Notes: generated by a model not told the origin, from the letters alone. A DNA stretch of 64,000 nt from Paenibacillus tundrae (GCF_036884255.1 NZ_CP145605.1:5889001-5953000), one strand, 5' to 3'; shown: positions 8,476 to 17,087, numbered from the stretch's first letter. A program made the numbers and translations.

Positions 8476-9018
8476 TATATCGTCACCTCACGTATTATTT
8501 TCATTCATGTCGTTTCTTGCATACCGGCATTCGTACTATTTATAATTCTCAGTCGCACAGGATTTCCGTGAAATCCCCTGACCTTAGCATGGATTAAATA
8601 TTCATATATGATCGACGATCGACGTATAACATCGCTACAACGTCATCAAATCCTTTACTTTTAAAGTGATATAAAGAAATCGCGTACCCTGTACAGAACC
8701 CGCTTCAACTCAGCGAGTTAAGTAACATCTTCAACCTAGGTATACGACTCTTAATTATAGCATATTCTTATGATTATGAATAGCAACCATTCTGCTACCG
8801 GATGAACTAAATTTTCCACTATGTATGACTGAACAGCATTGAACATAAGCAGGTAAGGAATCGTAAGGATATTCTATAGTGCAAAGTAATAAATGATTAG
8901 TCTCCGCGACCCTGAGCCGGTCTAAAAAGAGTAGGAAAAACGCCGATGACCTTCTTTTAGGCAACCGACGTTTCTTATTCATTCGTGTCCACAAGCTTAC
9001 TTTTGGATGGAACGACTT
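8476..9018. other. Intergenic region upstream of prfA
   Basis: About 540 bases. The only assignable element is a terminator-like hairpin at 8936-8975 belonging to the gene at 9019-9423. A 79-codon minus-strand ORF at 8755-8994 overlaps that hairpin and has no family features, so it was not called. The prfA promoter must lie here, but no single -35/-10 pair stands out. Confidence 0.5.
8936..8975 (-). terminator. Probable terminator after the VOC gene
   Basis: On the minus strand AAACGTCGGTTGCC pairs imperfectly with GGTCATCGGCGTTT, followed by TTCC. About 40 bases after the 9019 stop. Confidence 0.55.
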
Positions 9019-9423
9019 CTATTGGCGTTTTGGCATCTGACTCTCGTCCATATATAGCAGGTTCCAACGGTGACCATCCAGATCGGCAAAGCCTGCACCG
9101 TACATCCAGCCGTCAGTTTCACTGGGCTTACCAAAGACGCTGCCTCCAGCGCTCTCTACTTTTTGGATAAAGGCATCTACTTCTTCCCGGCTCTCCGCAC
9201 TAATAGAGAATATCACTTCTGCGCTATGGGAAGTATCAGCAATTTGGGAACCTGTAAATTTCTCAAACGTCGCATTCGGGAACAGCAGAATCGTCGTTTG
9301 ACCTATAGTAAGCTTGGCTCTTTCGTGACCAACGTTCGCCGCATGGAATCCAATCTCATTGTAAAAGCGCGTCGACTTCTCAACGTCTTTGACCGGCAGG
9401 TTAATCCAAATATCCTGTGACAT
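9019..9423 (-). CDS. VOC (glyoxalase/bleomycin-resistance fold) protein
   Basis: 134 residues, one vicinal-oxygen-chelate domain. It begins QDIWINLPVKDVEKSTRFYNEIGF, the usual first beta-alpha unit, and ends GWMYGAGFADLDGHRWNLLYMD, where the last Glu/Asp/His ligand region of such proteins lies. Substrate unknown: the family includes glyoxalases, dioxygenases and drug-binding proteins. ATG 9423 has GGAGG 7 nt upstream. Monocistronic, with its own terminator. Confidence 0.85.
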   Translation of the reverse strand: MSQDIWINLPVKDVEKSTRFYNEIGFHAANVGHERAKLTIGQTTILLFPNATFEKFTGSQIADTSHSAEVIFSISAESREEVDAFIQKVESAGGSVFGKPSETDGWMYGAGFADLDGHRWNLLYMDESQMPKRQ

Positions 9424-9499
9424 GGTCGTAGCCTCCTATACATTAAATTCACTATGCATAATATACTCTATTTCTGAAGCCAAAAAGTGAATTCTTCTC

Positions 9500-10009
9500 C
9501 TAGCTTTCCCTCTCCGTAACATAGCCCGTAATTTCCCACTGTCCTTCTTGATACGCTAATATCATTTCCAGAGCAATCGCACCTTCATTCGCACGATACT
9601 TACTGACCTCAAGTGTGATCTCATTCGGATTGTCTGACTGTTTGTACTTTTCCATAGTCAGGAGTATGCCTTTAAGCCTGGTTCCGTCCTGCTCCACAAG
9701 CTTCTGCTCGATCAATTGTTCATGGGTATAGTTATAGATGGGAACATTATATTTTTGTTGTAGGTAGGATTCAATCACTTCTCGCTGGGAATCTTCCAGA
9801 GGAATCGCTTCGTTCATCACCAGAGAAATGTACTCCATATTCGCATTAAGAGCCGTGTCTATCGATATCAATTCTTCTAACGCAACACGGTAAGGTTCGG
9901 TCTGCATATTCTGAGTATCTGCGGTATTCGTATCATTTGCACAAGCCGATGTCAGGAAAACAAATGCTACACCGAATGCAACATACACTAATTTAAGTTT
10001 TGTTAAAAT
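9500..10009 (-). CDS. Small lipoprotein of unknown function, probable ATT start
   Basis: A secreted lipoprotein: a hydrophobic segment ends in the lipobox LTSAC, followed by ANDTNTADTQN and a 140-residue soluble domain (QWEITGYVTERES at the C-terminus) that I do not recognise. The first conventional start, GTG at 9988, would give a signal peptide with no positive charge and no ribosome site. Seven codons upstream in frame, ATT at 10009 lies exactly 6 nt from GGGGAG and adds LTKLKLV, the missing lysines. I therefore annotate the ATT start (169 residues); it could also reflect a base difference in this strain. Confidence 0.75.
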   Translation of the reverse strand: MLTKLKLVYVAFGVAFVFLTSACANDTNTADTQNMQTEPYRVALEELISIDTALNANMEYISLVMNEAIPLEDSQREVIESYLQQKYNVPIYNYTHEQLIEQKLVEQDGTRLKGILLTMEKYKQSDNPNEITLEVSKYRANEGAIALEMILAYQEGQWEITGYVTERES

Positions 10010-10192
10010 GACGATCTCCCCTTATGGTTATTGTAACGTTACTACCTGAACGTTATTCAATACATAAGAGTTGCACATCCCGAGAAATTGTAATGGGTAA
10101 TGATGAATCGGAAACTGAAAAACATCCTTCATCTATTCATGAAACTAAGTCATAGTATCTTCACTAGCATACTCGTTTCGGTTATGAGCGAC

Positions 10193-10792
10193 CTACAGAA
10201 GGTCGTCCTCTAATTGTTCGAGCACAACACTCCACCAACTCTCTTCATCCGAGACACTCACCGGGTCTTTCTCCGTATAGAACTGTCGGAGCTGGTGAAG
10301 AGCATTTTTTCTAACTGATTCAGAAGGCTGTTGTACTGTAGGCTTAATCTCACCTCGCCTGAAAGCTTCTAGTTTCGCCTGTACTTGTTCCAGTGTCATC
10401 ACACTCGGCTCAGAGGTTCTGGAATGCTCATGAATGAACGAAATGTATTGATGTAGGAACGCCAGAAATAGGCTTAGATTGGTGTTAATGACACTATATT
10501 CACCCGTCTGCCCATCCATCCTGTAGAGTGTGCCGACCTCCTCCTCCAGACCAAATAAAGTCGATGGATCCTCCCACTCATACCCGATTGGAAACAACGT
10601 TACGAGTTCATCTGGCGTTCGAACCAGTCCTTGATCTGTTAGGGGTGTAAAATGAACCCCGAGCACATGCTCACCTGCCAAACGGAATTGCGGCAATCCC
10701 GAGTGCAGCAACAGTTCCTGAATCTCCTTCGGCAATTGAGCAGCTTCAACTAAAGCTTTATCGTATCGAACATGGGTTAGCTGTTGTGCCAT
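10193..10792 (-). CDS. SUKH-4-like immunity-family protein, uncertain
   Basis: 199 residues. The pattern LPKEIQELLLHSGLPQF, then LFPIGYEW, TGEYSVINTNLSLFLAFLHQY resembles the SUKH superfamily (SMI1/KNR4-like), many members of which are immunity proteins against contact-dependent or polymorphic toxins; others have regulatory roles. No toxin gene is adjacent, so an immunity role is only inference. ATG 10792 was chosen for its GGAGG site; an upstream ATG at 10831 lacks one. Confidence 0.6.
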   Translation of the reverse strand: MAQQLTHVRYDKALVEAAQLPKEIQELLLHSGLPQFRLAGEHVLGVHFTPLTDQGLVRTPDELVTLFPIGYEWEDPSTLFGLEEEVGTLYRMDGQTGEYSVINTNLSLFLAFLHQYISFIHEHSRTSEPSVMTLEQVQAKLEAFRRGEIKPTVQQPSESVRKNALHQLRQFYTEKDPVSVSDEESWWSVVLEQLEDDLL

Positions 10793-10951
10793 AGGCCACC
10801 TCCAGAATGTTCTTTCTTTTATTATATCCACCCCTTCTGGACAATCCAGTATGTTCCAGTGTTTATCATCGTTTTATTCTGCGAATTACACTGTGTTACA
10901 CGTTCATACTTGTCATATGTTCATGTTCATCAGTAATACGTTGGGCTATAT

Positions 10952-10996
10952 AAAAAAAAGCCCTGCCATCTTCCTAAGAAGGTAACAGAGCCATTT
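10952..10996 (-). terminator. Terminator after ychF
   Basis: On the minus strand GGCTCTGTTACCTTC pairs with GAAGATGGCAGGGCT (some G-U pairs), followed by eight T. Confidence 0.8.
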
Positions 10997-11054
10997 TCAA
11001 TAGACCTACGTTGGTAGGTTCAGTTTTTTAAAGTTTGATACGTGGTTCAGAGGT

Positions 11055-12155
11055 TTATACGTTGAAACGGAAGTGCATAACATCGCCGTCGTTAACAACA
11101 TACTCTTTACCTTCCAGACGAAGCTGCCCGCGTTCTTTGGCACCATTCATGGAACCAGCCGCGACCAGATCTTCATAGGAAACAACCTCTGCACGGATGA
11201 ATCCGCGCTCAAAGTCAGTATGGATTACACCAGCTGCGCCAGGAGCTTTGGTACCCTTACGGATTGTCCATGCACGAACTTCCTGTACCCCTGCTGTGAA
11301 GTACGTGTACAGTCCCAGCAATTTGTAAGCTGCTTTGATAAGCAGGTTCAGACCGGAATCCTCGATGCCGAGTTCTTCCAGGAACATTTGTTTATCTTCG
11401 CCTTCCAACTCGGAGATCTCTTCTTCGACCTTCGCACTGATTGGCACCACTTCTGCATTCTCAGCAGCAGCGAATTCTCTTACTTTTTGCACGTAAGCAT
11501 TGTTCGCTACATCGCCAATTTCGTCCTCAGCTACGTTGGCTGCATACAGAACAGGCTTGAGGGTAAGCAAGTGCAGATCGCGCACAATCAGACGCTCTTC
11601 ATCGGTAAGCTCCATACTGCGTGCTGGCTTGTCTTCATACAGAACAGCCTTCACTTTCTCCAGTACTTCCACTTCTTGAGCAGCCGTTTTGTTACCGCCC
11701 TTCATGTTTTTCTTAGAACGGTCGATTTTTTTCTCAACACTCTCGATATCAGCCAGGATCAGCTCCAGATTGATCGTCTGGATGTCGCTAACCGGATCAA
11801 TTTTACCATCCACGTGTGTGATGTTCTCATCGACAAAGCAACGTACCACGTGTACAATAGCGTCTACTTCACGAATGTGTGCAAGGAACTTGTTACCAAG
11901 GCCTTCACCTTTACTCGCACCACGAACCAGACCTGCGATATCTACGAATTCAAATGCCGTAGGTACTGTCTTTTTCGGTACAACGAGTTCTGTCAATTTG
12001 TCCAAACGCTCATCAGGTACTTCAACAATCCCTACGTTAGGGTCAATTGTACAGAACGGATAGTTAGCAGACTCCGCACCAGCTTGTGTAATTGCATTAA
12101 ACAATGTAGATTTACCAACGTTAGGCAAGCCCACGATTCCAGCTTTCAAAGCCAT
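11055..12155 (-). CDS. ychF: Redox-regulated ATPase/GTPase YchF (Obg-like)
   Basis: TRAFAC-class P-loop protein of the OLA1/YchF group, which binds ribosomes and prefers ATP. The product is 366 residues, the usual length. P-loop GLPNVGKST at residues 9-17, switch region PTAFEFVDIAGLVRGASKGEGLGNKF-type block near 65-90, coiled-coil insert, and C-terminal TGS domain with KGTKAPGAAGVIHTDFERGFIRAEV and GKEYVVNDGDVMHFRFNV. ATG 12155 follows GAGGAG. Monocistronic, with a strong terminator. Confidence 0.97.
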   Translation of the reverse strand: MALKAGIVGLPNVGKSTLFNAITQAGAESANYPFCTIDPNVGIVEVPDERLDKLTELVVPKKTVPTAFEFVDIAGLVRGASKGEGLGNKFLAHIREVDAIVHVVRCFVDENITHVDGKIDPVSDIQTINLELILADIESVEKKIDRSKKNMKGGNKTAAQEVEVLEKVKAVLYEDKPARSMELTDEERLIVRDLHLLTLKPVLYAANVAEDEIGDVANNAYVQKVREFAAAENAEVVPISAKVEEEISELEGEDKQMFLEELGIEDSGLNLLIKAAYKLLGLYTYFTAGVQEVRAWTIRKGTKAPGAAGVIHTDFERGFIRAEVVSYEDLVAAGSMNGAKERGQLRLEGKEYVVNDGDVMHFRFNV

Positions 12156-12377
12156 GTATATGACAACTCCTCATTCATTACTTGTTCGGTTCGAATAATC
12201 CTATTCATTATATATGACAACCCCCAGTGCATCAAGGAAGTTCGCTAATTCGATATGAACGGAATTTAGATACCCATGCTAACGTTTACGTCAGAATCTC
12301 ATATACGCATCGTTTCATCTCAGGATTCGAACAGTCTAGAGTGATAACGTAAGCTAGCTCAATATCATTTTCCTAAT

Positions 12378-12848
12378 TTATTTCTGTAATTCCTTGTACA
12401 TCGTTAGATCCGTGACCTCATATCCCATCTTCTTATACAAGTTGCTTGCACGACCATTATGTCCAAACACATGCAGACCAATTCGATCTACCCCCAGATG
12501 TATAGCCGTCTGTTCCAGTGCCTTCATGGTCTCCGTACCATAACCTTTGCCCCGATGCGCTTCTTCAACCACGATATCCAGTAGGAATGCCTCCCTGCCT
12601 CGACGGTTATCCGTAATATTGAACCAGATGTAACCTACGTTCCCGTCTACCTCATGAACGAGGTTATACACATAAGCACCAGGGGTATTCAACCCTTCTG
12701 GTAAGTATTTGTCATACGATGCTTCTGCAAGTTGCTGTGCTTCTTCTGGCGCCCACGTCCCTGCCTCTACCTTCTCTCGTGCAAAATCTTGAATGGAGCG
12801 AACGCGAAAACTCGCGAATTCTTGGTCACTCATAGGTACAAGTTTCAT
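12378..12848 (-). CDS. GNAT-family N-acetyltransferase
   Basis: 156 residues. An N-terminal helical segment (FAREKVEAGTWAPEEAQQLA) precedes a GNAT core with the acetyl-CoA loop EEAHRGKGYGTETMKALE near residue 100 and the C-terminal NGRASNLYKKMGYEV. The substrate is not predictable. Similar proteins occur beside tsaC in Bacillus (YwlB), but this one is distant from it. ATG 12848 has AAGGAGA upstream. Confidence 0.88.
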   Translation of the reverse strand: MKLVPMSDQEFASFRVRSIQDFAREKVEAGTWAPEEAQQLAEASYDKYLPEGLNTPGAYVYNLVHEVDGNVGYIWFNITDNRRGREAFLLDIVVEEAHRGKGYGTETMKALEQTAIHLGVDRIGLHVFGHNGRASNLYKKMGYEVTDLTMYKELQK

Positions 12849-13036
12849 TCGGTTCTCCTTCTTTCTACTTCATCATCGTGCTATAACTTCCTATCTCACA
12901 GCATACGTAGATGCTCTATATTTCACAAGCTGTTTATCTTAGCTATGTATATCTATCTTCATGTAAAACGTGGCACAACCTTTACGCCCTAATTTGCGTT
13001 TAATACCATAATGTTAAGGAAAAGGAGAGAACTATA

Positions 13037-13468
13037 ATGGACAAACGTCACAGGCGGTTCACGCCCAGATTTGTTATTCGCCTCATTGTAGCGTTGTTTG
13101 CTGGAGTAATCATATATCTCAGTTATCAAAATGCAATAGATCGATTCAAAGACTTCCGCATCACCATAGACAATCAGTCCGCATACGAACTTACTAGCAT
13201 CCAAGCAGGGCTCATCGGCTCTAATAACACTGCAAACGTTAAGGATAAATCACTCTACATTCCGGGTCTAGATCTACCCAGTGGGAAAAAGATTAAGTTC
13301 ACTCCCCAGCTTAAGCTGTCCGGAGAGGAAAGTATATATCTGAAATTCAAGGACAGCCGTGGCAGATACTACACCGAAACCGTCTGCGGCTATACCGAAC
13401 ACTTAACTGGACACACCCGTGTAACGGTAACTAACGATACGATATCTGTTAAAGAAGAATGCTCCTGA
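13037..13468 (+). CDS. Membrane-anchored protein of unknown function
   Basis: 143 residues: a basic N-terminus (MDKRHRRFTPR), one transmembrane helix at about 13-29 and an extracytoplasmic beta-rich domain with two cysteines (TETVCGY and the C-terminal EECS) that might form a disulphide. Not recognised. GGAGAG lies about 9 nt before ATG 13037. It stands alone on the plus strand among minus-strand genes. Confidence 0.7.
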   Translation: MDKRHRRFTPRFVIRLIVALFAGVIIYLSYQNAIDRFKDFRITIDNQSAYELTSIQAGLIGSNNTANVKDKSLYIPGLDLPSGKKIKFTPQLKLSGEESIYLKFKDSRGRYYTETVCGYTEHLTGHTRVTVTNDTISVKEECS

Positions 13469-13485
13469 GCGAGTACGTACGTGGC

Positions 13486-13503
13486 ATTCATCAATTGATG
13501 AAT
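13486..13503. promoter_or_regulatory. 18-bp perfect palindrome after the 13037-13468 gene
   Basis: ATTCATCAATTGATGAAT, enclosed by an outer GTGG/CCAC pair (13481-13512). There is no T-run. It could be a weak terminator hairpin or a protein site. Confidence 0.4.
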
Positions 13504-13582
13504 AGCCTGTCCACACTGTACTCATGATGAGATTAAATTATAGGAAGAGCGACTCGCCAAGAGCTCAGCCACAGTCGATGGT

Positions 13583-13753
13583 TTAGTTGATCGGCTTTTC
13601 TGTTTTGGCCTGGTTATATTCATTGATTAACTCATCCAGAATCATCGATTGCTTAATGACATTAGGATGCAGAAGATCTACATATTTCAGCTTCGTCTGA
13701 TACAGCTTCTGCCTCGCTAATTCAATCTGTTTAATCAAGTCACTTCGCTCCAT
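13583..13753 (-). CDS. Spo0E-like aspartyl-phosphate phosphatase
   Basis: 56 residues, too short for most ORF cut-offs. It reads as two antiparallel helices: LIKQIELARQKLYQTKLK, a turn with LHPNVIKQS, then MILDELINEYNQAK. This is the Spo0E family layout, with SMILD where family members carry SQELD. Family members dephosphorylate Spo0A-P and delay sporulation. ATG 13753 is 6 nt after GGGGAGG; the ATG at 13759 abuts the same site. Stop at 13583. The Gln-to-Met and Glu-to-Ile changes within the signature leave specificity open. Confidence 0.8.
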   Translation of the reverse strand: MERSDLIKQIELARQKLYQTKLKYVDLLHPNVIKQSMILDELINEYNQAKTEKPIN

Positions 13754-13897
13754 ATTCATCCTCCCCTGATGTGATATTCTAGAGCATTCTGCTATTTAGT
13801 GGGAAAGGATATATACTCCAACTTGATTTTAATTTTACACTTCGTTCTGCACCACCCCGTAAAACCTTTCATGCTTATTTGTAAAAATCAACATAAA

Positions 13898-13958
13898 GAG
13901 GCGTTCCGTATGATTTAGCTTCCTCACTAAAGGAAGTCATCCACATAAGGAACACCTC
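13898..13958 (-). terminator. Terminator-like inverted repeat after the first RRNPP receptor
   Basis: GAGG-GTTCC and ACTTCC arms nest into a long interrupted stem, followed on the minus strand by TTTATGTTGATTTTT. A 23-codon ORF inside it is probably accidental. Confidence 0.6.
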
Positions 13959-13991
13959 GTATATCTGTTCTAGATACTAGCTTTCAAGGGA

Positions 13992-15356
13992 TTAACTAGG
14001 GTGCGAGAATCGTTCACTAATCTTCTCCAAAAGAGCTGCTGCTTTGGTGCTATTCCCTTCCCCATTAGGAGAATCACGGAGTTCACCAAATAAACCAAGA
14101 CAGTCCAGCATGGCATCCTTATTCCCGTTATTCATAGCAAATTCCAAGCCTCGTTGAAGATATTCCATGCCTTTATCATAGTTTCTATTTGTTAAATAAT
14201 ATGTTCCTAGGCCAGCCAATAATGAACCGTATTGGTCACTGGTTAAATGCTTACTAACTTTCCCAATCCTATTTTCCTGTTCCTGGTAAGTAAAATAGGA
14301 TTCATACTGTTCCAATACCGAGTCAATGTTCATACGATATCGATTCGCTGCACTTACAATTGCACATAGAGCTGGGAAGATTTCATTCTTTCTTTCAGAT
14401 ATATATTCAAGATAAGACTCGAGAACCTCAACATTCCCTGACTTCAGTTCATACAAATACCGATTGGCTTCCGCCCATTCATTAAATTGTTGAATAACTA
14501 TCATTTCTGCTTCATTAGGCGACTTTATCCACGTATAATTGCTATATTGTTCAACATACTTCAGGGCGTTCTTGTAATCACCAAGATAAGAGTACGCACT
14601 CCCTTTTGCTAGGTGGGCATACAGCACATAAAAAATAATCTCCTTTTTCACCCATTCATCTTTACGTCTTCCATACAATTTATAGTGAATTTCTGCTCTC
14701 ATCCTCAATTTGTCACTCAGTTCTAACAGCTTACTCCAATTTCGCAATGAACTATATACATTAATTAGATCATTCAATCCATCAAGCTGATACATCTCAT
14801 CCAGACGATCTACAAACAACTCAAATTGAGTTGCAAGAGACTGATTATTTTGTTGATTGTTAGAAAGTCCGATTGTAAATAGACGATACTGACTTAAAGC
14901 CAGTCGTTCCGAATGTTGCATCTTCTCACTCTCAGCAACACTGTAATAGAGAGGGCGGGCAGCTTCTAGCTTTCCTTCTGAAAACAATTGTTCTGCCAGA
15001 TCAAACAAATGGGGTGCATATGTGAGATTATCCATCACTAGATTGATCGTTTCTTTTATATTCTCAATTTGATTTAATTCAGCACAGCGGTACAAAAAAG
15101 GACCTAGTCTGCGCCAATCTGGATTAGCATTTACAAAGCTTTCATTTATGTATAGTCCATAAAAGTACCCTTCAGGTAAGCCCATCCCCACGGTGAGTCG
15201 ATCTAACTGTTGCACACCTATAGGACGCTGCCCACTTAGGGTACTGCTTAATGTGCCTGAATTAATACCGGATACCTCTGAAAACTGATGAAGTGTCATG
15301 CGTTTGCTTTTTAAATAATCCTCGAAATAATCACGAATGGTCGCTGCTGAGTTCAA
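13992..15356 (-). CDS. HTH-TPR peptide-responsive regulator (RRNPP / AloR-like), copy without peptide gene
   Basis: 454 residues. Residues 1-70 form a Cro/CI-type helix-turn-helix (MTLHQFSEVSGINSGTLSS). The rest is all-helical repeats of TPR type (for example YLTNRNYDKGMEYLQRGLEFA near 390). Architecture and length match cytoplasmic receptors such as NprR, PlcR, AimR and the AloR proteins, which bind re-imported peptides. TTG 15356 is used as start: AGGTGGTG precedes it, and the paralogue has the same AAGGTGGTGTTYTCTTG context. It closely resembles the product of 15744-17087 along its full length, so the two arose by tandem duplication. No secreted-peptide ORF follows this copy. Confidence 0.85.
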   Translation of the reverse strand: MNSAATIRDYFEDYLKSKRMTLHQFSEVSGINSGTLSSTLSGQRPIGVQQLDRLTVGMGLPEGYFYGLYINESFVNANPDWRRLGPFLYRCAELNQIENIKETINLVMDNLTYAPHLFDLAEQLFSEGKLEAARPLYYSVAESEKMQHSERLALSQYRLFTIGLSNNQQNNQSLATQFELFVDRLDEMYQLDGLNDLINVYSSLRNWSKLLELSDKLRMRAEIHYKLYGRRKDEWVKKEIIFYVLYAHLAKGSAYSYLGDYKNALKYVEQYSNYTWIKSPNEAEMIVIQQFNEWAEANRYLYELKSGNVEVLESYLEYISERKNEIFPALCAIVSAANRYRMNIDSVLEQYESYFTYQEQENRIGKVSKHLTSDQYGSLLAGLGTYYLTNRNYDKGMEYLQRGLEFAMNNGNKDAMLDCLGLFGELRDSPNGEGNSTKAAALLEKISERFSHPS

Positions 15357-15405
15357 GAAAACACCACCTTATCTGAGGTATACGACTGAGTAGTAATAAA
15401 TAAGA

Positions 15406-15435
15406 ATTATACAGCACCCCTTCAATTTATATCAA
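15406..15435 (-). promoter_or_regulatory. Promoter of the first RRNPP receptor
   Basis: On the minus strand TTGATA (15430-15435), an 18-nt spacer and TATAAT (15406-15411). The second receptor has the same hexamers and spacing. Confidence 0.75.
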
Positions 15436-15521
15436 TTTTATATTTTATTTGGTAACCAGGTCTTTGTAATAAACTTTAAGGTTATCCCCAACTCTGGGCT
15501 TCGTCTCACCAAATTTATAAT

Positions 15522-15547
15522 AGCCCTATGCTCATCCGCATAGGGCT
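15522..15547 (-). terminator. Hairpin terminator after the peptide gene
   Basis: Perfect 10-bp stem AGCCCTATGC/GCATAGGGCT with a 6-nt loop, about 60 bases past the peptide stop. The following minus-strand bases are AT-rich but not a pure T-run. Confidence 0.7.
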
Positions 15548-15603
15548 TCTTGGCTGTATAAATTAAAACCTCAATGGTGTAAATCATCAAGTCATATTAA
15601 CTG

Positions 15604-15744
15604 TTAGCTACCCATTCCATGACCATTCGTTGTCATGATCACAGGAGGTGTTTCAGGAGGTACTGGTTGAGTAGTCGGGATTAATATAGACACCGCTACA
15701 CTACATGTAATTGCGATTAAAGCTAATTTGGATTTCATTTTCAT
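15604..15744 (-). CDS. Secreted pro-peptide, probable quorum-sensing signal precursor (AloP/Phr-like)
   Basis: 46 codons. The ATG at 15744 shares one base with the TGA stop of the receptor gene; a second in-frame ATG at 15738 is better spaced from GGGGTG. The product starts MKMKSKLALIAITCSVAV (lysines, then a hydrophobic core: a signal peptide), continues into a Pro/Thr-rich linker PTTQPVPPETPP and ends MTTNGHGMGS. This signal-linker-short-tail plan is that of Phr, NprX, PapR, AimP and AloP precursors, whose C-terminal 5-10 residues become the pheromone. Translational coupling to the receptor strongly suggests a cognate pair. Which tail residues form the mature signal is unknown. Confidence 0.82.
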   Translation of the reverse strand: MKMKSKLALIAITCSVAVSILIPTTQPVPPETPPVIMTTNGHGMGS

Positions 15745-17087
15745 CACACCCCACAAATCAAATTTTTGTATTTCACTTTATCCTCTTCAGATGCATAATT
15801 TCGAAATTCCTCGAACGTTTTGATGCAACTCAACATGCCGTCTTTATTCTTAATTGTACTAGCGAGCTCTAGGCCCCGAAGGATAAAATGAATTCCTCTA
15901 CTAAAATCTCGATGAGTCAGATAATACGTCCCTACATCTGCTAGTAAATTGACATACTGGTCACTCGTATATTGTTCGCTAATTTTCCCGATGTCACTGA
16001 CTTGCTCTCGGTACATAAAGTAAGACTCGAACTGATCAAGAATGGAATGAATATTCATCTCAAATTGATTAGCTGCGGAAACTATTGCACACAAAGCAGG
16101 GAAAATTTCATTTTCTCTTGCTGAAATGTAGTTTAGATAGCTTGGTAACACTTCTGTCTTACCAGACATTAACTCATACAAATAGGAGTTACCCTCAGCC
16201 CATTCCTCAAACTGACGAATGATTCTTATTTCGTCATCACTCGGGTCATTAACCCAACTATGATCCTTGTATAAAAGGATATACTCCATTCCCTGTTCAT
16301 ATTCTTTTTTATTGAAACAAACTTCACCAAGCGCCAAATAAGCGTATAGAACATAAAATATAACCTGCTTTTTAGTTCTAGTCTCTGTCGCTCTGGATAT
16401 CTTCTTGAATTCATACTGAATAGTTGCCTTTACTTTCAATTGTTCAGCCAGGATCTCCACCTTGTCCCAGCGTCGTAATGAAGCATAAACATTAATCAAG
16501 TCATTTAACCCATCCAACTGATAGGGCTCGTCGAGACGATCCACAAAAAATTCAAATTGGGTTGCTAGTGACAAGTTTTTTTGCTGATCTTTACCAAGTC
16601 CGATAGAGAATAAACGATACTGACTCAGAGCCAATCGTTCGGAGTGCTGCATCTTCTCGCTCTCAGCCACACAGAAATAAAGGGGTTTAGCAGCCTCTAG
16701 CCTCCCTTCTGCATATAGTTGTTCAGCCAACTCAAATAAGAGAGGGGCGTAGGAAAGATTATCCATTAATAGTTTAACGGTCGCTTCGATACACTCCACT
16801 CTACCGAGTTCGGCACAACGTTTAAGAAAAGGGCCTATTCTACGCCAATCAGGATTCGTATTAACAAAACACTCATTTATGTATAAATCATAGAAATACC
16901 CCTCAGGTAACCCCATCCCTGCAGTGAGTCGATCTAATTGCTGAACTCCTATGGGACGTTGCCCACTCAACGTACTACTGAGCGTGCCTGAATTAATACC
17001 TGATAATTCGGAAAAAGAGTTCAGTGTCATATGTTTACTCTTAAGATAATCTTCGAAATGGTCGCGAATTGTGGTAATTGAATTCAA
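15744..17087 (-). CDS. HTH-TPR peptide-responsive regulator (RRNPP / AloR-like) with overlapping peptide gene
   Basis: 447 residues from TTG 17087, which lies 5 nt after AAGGTGGTG; an earlier in-frame start at 17120 would read through this site. N-terminal HTH (SKHMTLNSFSELSGINSGTLS), then TPR-like helical repeats to the end (GTYYLTHRDFSRGIHFILRGLELA near 405). By family knowledge it should act in the cytoplasm, bind DNA through the HTH and change activity when the imported peptide binds the TPR groove. The stop overlaps the start of the pro-peptide gene by one base. It has its own promoter and a terminator after the peptide, so receptor and peptide form a two-gene operon. AT content is higher than in the flanking housekeeping genes. 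Confidence 0.87.
   Translation of the reverse strand: MNSITTIRDHFEDYLKSKHMTLNSFSELSGINSGTLSSTLSGQRPIGVQQLDRLTAGMGLPEGYFYDLYINECFVNTNPDWRRIGPFLKRCAELGRVECIEATVKLLMDNLSYAPLLFELAEQLYAEGRLEAAKPLYFCVAESEKMQHSERLALSQYRLFSIGLGKDQQKNLSLATQFEFFVDRLDEPYQLDGLNDLINVYASLRRWDKVEILAEQLKVKATIQYEFKKISRATETRTKKQVIFYVLYAYLALGEVCFNKKEYEQGMEYILLYKDHSWVNDPSDDEIRIIRQFEEWAEGNSYLYELMSGKTEVLPSYLNYISARENEIFPALCAIVSAANQFEMNIHSILDQFESYFMYREQVSDIGKISEQYTSDQYVNLLADVGTYYLTHRDFSRGIHFILRGLELASTIKNKDGMLSCIKTFEEFRNYASEEDKVKYKNLICGV

Noticed and set aside
8755..8994. 79-codon minus-strand ORF
   Set aside because: It overlaps a terminator hairpin and has no ribosome site or recognisable composition.
11073..12248. 391-codon plus-strand ORF opposite ychF
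   Set aside because: It is a full antisense shadow of a strongly conserved gene and has no ribosome site or domain signature.
13886..13960. 23-codon ORF after the first RRNPP receptor, as a possible signal peptide gene
   Set aside because: It lies inside a long inverted repeat that looks like a terminator, has no hydrophobic signal sequence, and has poor spacing to its ribosome site.
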